From: Sutterella wadsworthensis 2_1_59BFAA
GTDB lineage: Bacteria; Pseudomonadota; Gammaproteobacteria; Burkholderiales; Burkholderiaceae_F
Reading direction: 5' to 3'
Length of the DNA: 64,000 bases
Assembly (NCBI RefSeq): GCF_000297775.1
Contig: NZ_JH815513.1
Location: forward strand, 174,020-238,019
The notes beneath the pieces are model-generated. The model worked only from the letters and a program-made list of their open reading frames with translations, searched no databases and had not been told where the DNA came from. Position 1 is the first letter of the stretch; the number at the start of each line of letters is the position of its first letter. This document shows, in pieces, positions 61,030 to 64,000 of this stretch. The position numbers were made by a program, and so were the translations under genes.

Positions 61030-61818
61030 ATGAATCCCGCTCATGGTTTCGACGGCCGTGAGCTGTTTTGTAGCCAAATCAAAAGTGTTTCAAGATGTTA
61101 CCCCCCCCCTACGCCGAATTTCATCGTTAACAGTTTCCTTCACTTGGACTTGGCTGAATTTTTCCTACGTCGAAAATTCAGCCCTATAAAACGAGATTAC
61201 ATCCCATCAAGGCAAATCCCAAAAACCATTCATTTTGCTTGGTTTGGTGGAGGTCGAATCCCTGAGCATCGACAAAAAAACATCGATACGTGGCGTCGTC
61301 TCTTACCAGATTATGAAATCGTTAGGTGGGATGAAAACAATTTTCCTATTGAATCTTACCCCTATGCCGTAGACGCATATAACAAGGGCATCTACGCTTT
61401 CGTTTCCGATGTTGCAAGACTGCATGCCGTTTACAAGTACGGCGGCCTTTACATGGACACGAATAACGAGGTCATTAGGCCGGATGCTTTTGATGACCTT
61501 TTATCCTTGGATTGCTTTGCAAGCTACGAAGCGCCATGCCAAATTTCCATAAGCACATTTGGAGCAAAACCAAATCACCCATATATCGGGACGCTTCTTG
61601 ATTTCTACAAATTCATTCGCTTGAGGTCAGCATATCGACTTACGGCCAACGTGCGCTTCATATCCAAATTAACAAGAATCATTTATGGATCACGGCTGAA
61701 CGGAAAGCGATTAACGCTATCGGATGGCACAGTGATCCTGCCTCGAGATTTGTTTGTGCCCCAAACCATCACAGAGAACACTCGGGTCATACATCATTAC
61801 AGAGGCTCCTGGAAATAA
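61030..61818 (+). CDS. Prophage-borne glycosyltransferase (DXD sugar-binding, OCH1-like), possibly phase-variable
   Basis: The 262-residue protein has the Gly_transf_sug (PF04488) pattern: IPKTIHFAWFGGGRIPEH, then NIDTWRRLLPDYEIVRWDENN. GIYAFVSDVARLHAVYKYGG leads into the DXD motif LYMDTN. A late ITENTRVIHHYRGSWK is also typical. It is on the strand opposite to the surrounding tail genes and has lower G+C, as cargo (moron) genes do. A run of nine C at 61101-61109 lies 24 codons into the frame; one added or lost base would truncate the protein. Surface polysaccharide modification is inferred. Confidence 0.8.
   Translation: MNPAHGFDGRELFCSQIKSVSRCYPPPTPNFIVNSFLHLDLAEFFLRRKFSPIKRDYIPSRQIPKTIHFAWFGGGRIPEHRQKNIDTWRRLLPDYEIVRWDENNFPIESYPYAVDAYNKGIYAFVSDVARLHAVYKYGGLYMDTNNEVIRPDAFDDLLSLDCFASYEAPCQISISTFGAKPNHPYIGTLLDFYKFIRLRSAYRLTANVRFISKLTRIIYGSRLNGKRLTLSDGTVILPRDLFVPQTITENTRVIHHYRGSWK
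61101..61109 (+). repeat. C9 homopolymer in the glycosyltransferase gene
   Basis: Nine consecutive C residues encode the PPP stretch. Such tracts slip during replication and switch genes on and off in host-adapted bacteria. Confidence 0.9.
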
Positions 61819-61849
61819 GCCATTAGTACTCGCGGCCATGTTGGCGTGC

Positions 61850-62293
61850 TCACGATCTCAGCTCATAAGGCTTCGTCCACAGTTCGCCCATAGCGAGCAT
61901 TGCTTTTGCGAGCGCCTGCTTTGCCTGCTCGACCGTGATCGTAGCGACGGTGTTGTCAGCAAGCACCCACTGCGTCGACTCCATGCCCGTGATCTCTGCG
62001 ACCTGGATCGCTCGCGTGAGGCGTTGCTGAGATTCCTCATCTCCGTCGAAGATCATGCCGTCGACCTCGACTTTGATTGCCGCCACAGCCGCCGCGCGTT
62101 CGATCTTTGCCTGTTCAAGTTCCTGCGCGGCGATTTCTTCGGGCGTCGGCTCCGGCGACTTTACGATCTGAAAACGACGCACGCCTTCGAGCGGTTCAAT
62201 TTCTTTGATCCATCGGTCGCCGTGCCTATTGCACCAAACGGCGCACTCGGGCGGATATTCGCCATCAAAGATTTGTCCAATTTCAAAGCCCAT
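61850..62293 (-). CDS. Tail-fibre assembly-like protein (DUF4376 type)
   Basis: The 147-residue protein is read from ATG 62293, eight bases after AAGGAG. The N-terminal half (EIGQIFDGEYPPECAVWCN, FQIVKSPEPTPEEIAAQELE) and the C-terminal helical half (KVEVDGMIFDGDEESQQRLT, RAIQVAEITGM) resemble phage proteins encoded next to tail fibres. DUF4376 membership is suggested by the D..ESQQR..R..Q.A pattern. Role in fibre assembly is inferred from position. Confidence 0.65.
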   Translation of the reverse strand: MGFEIGQIFDGEYPPECAVWCNRHGDRWIKEIEPLEGVRRFQIVKSPEPTPEEIAAQELEQAKIERAAAVAAIKVEVDGMIFDGDEESQQRLTRAIQVAEITGMESTQWVLADNTVATITVEQAKQALAKAMLAMGELWTKPYELRS

Positions 62294-62310
62294 GTTCATT
62301 GCTCCTTCTA

Positions 62311-62748
62311 TTAATTTCCGCATGCGTACCAATCCCAGCCATCAGCGCCACCTGAATACGTCGTAATACCAGTACTGGAAGTCGTTCTACTTCCCCTTTT
62401 TTCATACGCAGCCAGATAATCGGGATGTGACGTGTAATCGTTTGAAGCGTTTACCACAAAGGAATAATTTTTATTCGAGAACGATTTACTAAAAGTACAA
62501 CTACTACCAGTCCCGTGCCCCCCTTGCTCAATCCACCCATTAGACCAAACTCGATGCCAAGCTGTCCCACTTCGCCAAGCTTCCGTGATGTAGGCTTGCG
62601 GACGGTTGTTCAAATCGTTAAAGCTCCCCGACTTCGCGACAGGTGCCAGCACTAACGGCACCAAAGCCACATCATCAGCCTCAACGCTACCACTATTGGC
62701 CACGTAGCTTTCCTCTGACGGGAATAGGTGAATTTTCTTCACGCTCAT
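62311..62748 (-). CDS. Tail-fibre tip protein
   Basis: The 145-residue protein has a C-terminal region SGTAWHRVWSNGWIEQGGHG, then SFSNKNYSFVVNASNDYTS and a Gly/Trp-rich end, as found in the distal domains of phage tail fibres. It overlaps the upstream gene (ATGA). Receptor binding is inferred. Confidence 0.7.
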   Translation of the reverse strand: MSVKKIHLFPSEESYVANSGSVEADDVALVPLVLAPVAKSGSFNDLNNRPQAYITEAWRSGTAWHRVWSNGWIEQGGHGTGSSCTFSKSFSNKNYSFVVNASNDYTSHPDYLAAYEKRGSRTTSSTGITTYSGGADGWDWYACGN

Positions 62749-63371
62749 TTTATTTCACCTCGCAAAATGTTTAAATGGTCTTCGTAACGGTCATAGTCGT
62801 CCGCCGTTGCCTCTACCTCTTTTTGATAGGTGTAAGGCTCAAATCCTCGGAGGTAGATTTCGGAGACCTGCACGTTTCTAAAGCCCCCACTGTAGACGCC
62901 TTCTATAGCTCTGATCTTCCAATATTTGTGCAAACCAACATCGGGAACATCGTTTTGCCCTTTTGTAACGGCTTTAATGTCAGTCCACGTGCTCCCGTTG
63001 TCGGAATATTGGAGGATGCCTTTGTTTAAGCTGTAGTAAGCCGGAACGATTTCTATCGACCTAACCCTAATTGCAACAGGGTTATACATTGTAATAGTCA
63101 GATAGTCTATACCTGCGCCGCTTCCGCAACGGTTGAAATATGATGTGCTTTGGTTTTTATCAAACGCCACATTTATGCCGTTATTGCCTCTGTCTCCAGT
63201 AGCAGCACAGGCGAACGTACTGCCCCCGATCGTTCCCAATTCTGAAATCGCGGGGTTTTCCCACTCGCGTTCGCCGCTAACGGTAATCGTCTTAAAATAT
63301 TTTCGAGTAAAGCCGTTCGCGAAAACGCAGTCGCCTAGCGTCTTATCTTTCACGATATACACCGTTACCAC
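62745..63371 (-). CDS. Tail protein with discoidin-like carbohydrate-binding fold
   Basis: The 208-residue protein begins at GTG 63371. Its middle reads VAFDKNQSTSYFNRCGSGAG, LTITMYNPVAIRVRSIEIV, LQYSDNGSTWTDIKAV and RNVQVSEIYLRG, the pattern of F5/8 type C (discoidin) domains that bind sugars. Located between two fibre genes, it is probably a receptor-binding component. Confidence 0.65.
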   Translation of the reverse strand: MVTVYIVKDKTLGDCVFANGFTRKYFKTITVSGEREWENPAISELGTIGGSTFACAATGDRGNNGINVAFDKNQSTSYFNRCGSGAGIDYLTITMYNPVAIRVRSIEIVPAYYSLNKGILQYSDNGSTWTDIKAVTKGQNDVPDVGLHKYWKIRAIEGVYSGGFRNVQVSEIYLRGFEPYTYQKEVEATADDYDRYEDHLNILRGEIK

Positions 63372-64000
63372 CTCACTAATTCAATACCAGCCTGAATGGA
63401 AACATTCCCGCTTCCGTCCGGCCGATTCCCGTTGACCGTCTTCACCCCAACATCAACCAGAACATTACCGTCCGCGCCGGCGACGTTCCCATTCACGCTT
63501 CGAACATGAGTACGAACGGTCCATTCAACCATGCCGTCCGCAATGACATGACCATGCGTGACATTTCGCGTATCAAGCAGCTCCGCGCTCGTCTTCCCCG
63601 CCTTCGTGCATTCGAGGAAGCGCTCGTACTGGAAGGCGCAGTCCACCTTGTCGCCGACTTGGTACGCCGTTGACTTGCGTCTGAACTCGTTGATTTCGTA
63701 GATCAGCTGAGTGCAGACCGCCGTCTGGGGAGCTTCGTTCAAAACGTCCTCTTCGGCAGCAAGGCGCACAAGACCAAATTTACTCGTCGTAGCGTTCGGA
63801 ACATTGACGTTCCCCGCATCGTCCGGAGCAATGCTATTGACCGTCTTCACAGCTCCTGATTCCGACCATGCTCCGAAGGCCGCCCCATTGAGGCAGTTGC
63901 GCCAGAAAGCTCGAACCGTGTTGTTCGTCTGATTCGGGATGTAGCAGACCTGCACGATGTTCCCGCTGACAGGAGCACCCGTGTCGTAGGCTTGCACAAT
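63365..64000 (-). CDS. Tail fibre protein, partial (runs off the window)
   Basis: At least 211 C-terminal residues of a fibre are present. The repeat TVNSIAPDDAGNVNVPN and the later TVNGNRPDGSGNVSIQAG are the phage fibre repeat 'VNG..PD..GNV', and SKFGLVRLAAEEDVLN is a tail-fibre repeat motif. The stop overlaps the next gene. The N-terminus, which would bind the baseplate, lies beyond the window. Confidence 0.75.
   Translation of the reverse strand: MVQAYDTGAPVSGNIVQVCYIPNQTNNTVRAFWRNCLNGAAFGAWSESGAVKTVNSIAPDDAGNVNVPNATTSKFGLVRLAAEEDVLNEAPQTAVCTQLIYEINEFRRKSTAYQVGDKVDCAFQYERFLECTKAGKTSAELLDTRNVTHGHVIADGMVEWTVRTHVRSVNGNVAGADGNVLVDVGVKTVNGNRPDGSGNVSIQAGIELVRW

Overview
The window looks like a chromosome segment of a gut betaproteobacterium of the Sutterellaceae (Sutterella or a close relative). 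The reasons are high G+C, an anaerobic FNR/HemN pair, a tripartite tricarboxylate transporter set (TctA/B/C), several Na+-coupled amino-acid carriers, CstA, an entericidin-like lipoprotein and heavy insertion-sequence load. The assignment is inferred from gene content; no rRNA or marker comparison was possible.

Layout. 1-1.85 kb: IS debris, with the end of one IS256-family element, an IS5-type transposase fragment and a decayed IS256 copy. 1.9-12.9 kb: psd, a periplasmic SIMPL protein, three tandem sodium:neurotransmitter-symporter (NSS) genes plus a small membrane ORF, a flavodoxin/ferredoxin fusion, an rRNA m5U methyltransferase and a DinG/YoaA-type helicase. 12.9-16.2 kb: a coiled-coil periplasmic protein gene preceded by an iscB (OMEGA nuclease) remnant that was split by an intact-looking IS256 element (14555-16044) with a 9-bp target duplication. 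16.3-24.6 kb: nitroreductase, TerC/CBS membrane protein, PIN protein, a 34-residue membrane peptide, an Na+:alanine symporter, entericidin, RmuC, and the binding-protein end of a purine-nucleoside-type ABC operon that continues to 28.2 kb. 28.3-34.8 kb: two decayed tnpB elements, tRNA-Arg, tRNA-Ser, tRNA-Gly, a broken unknown gene, a NUDIX hydrolase and an FAD amino-acid oxidoreductase. 34.9-52.1 kb: nnr, tctC/tctB/tctA, a GDPD, fnr divergent from hemN, alaS, a TusA-like protein, two tRNA-Arg, a DnaA-box-rich gap, folA, thyA, cstA and two small genes.

52.2-64 kb: tRNA-Ser(GGA) with a P4-type integrase, then a prophage that runs off the window. It has an embedded Rz/Rz1 pair, a DnaC-like loader, a winged-helix replication protein, Cro/Xis-like regulators divergent from a CI-like repressor with tandem palindromic operators, and a second integrase. 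Next come an attP-like gap, endolysin, holin, a collagen-like S74 tail fibre, a glycosyltransferase carrying a C9 tract, and tail-fibre genes.

The housekeeping genes fit anaerobic, amino-acid- and carboxylate-scavenging metabolism. FNR probably activates hemN through a well-placed TTGAC-N4-GTCAA site. The most unusual items are the IS-disrupted iscB, the possibly phase-variable prophage glycosyltransferase, the apparently unsplit attP next to the second integrase, and the DnaA-box cluster near folA.
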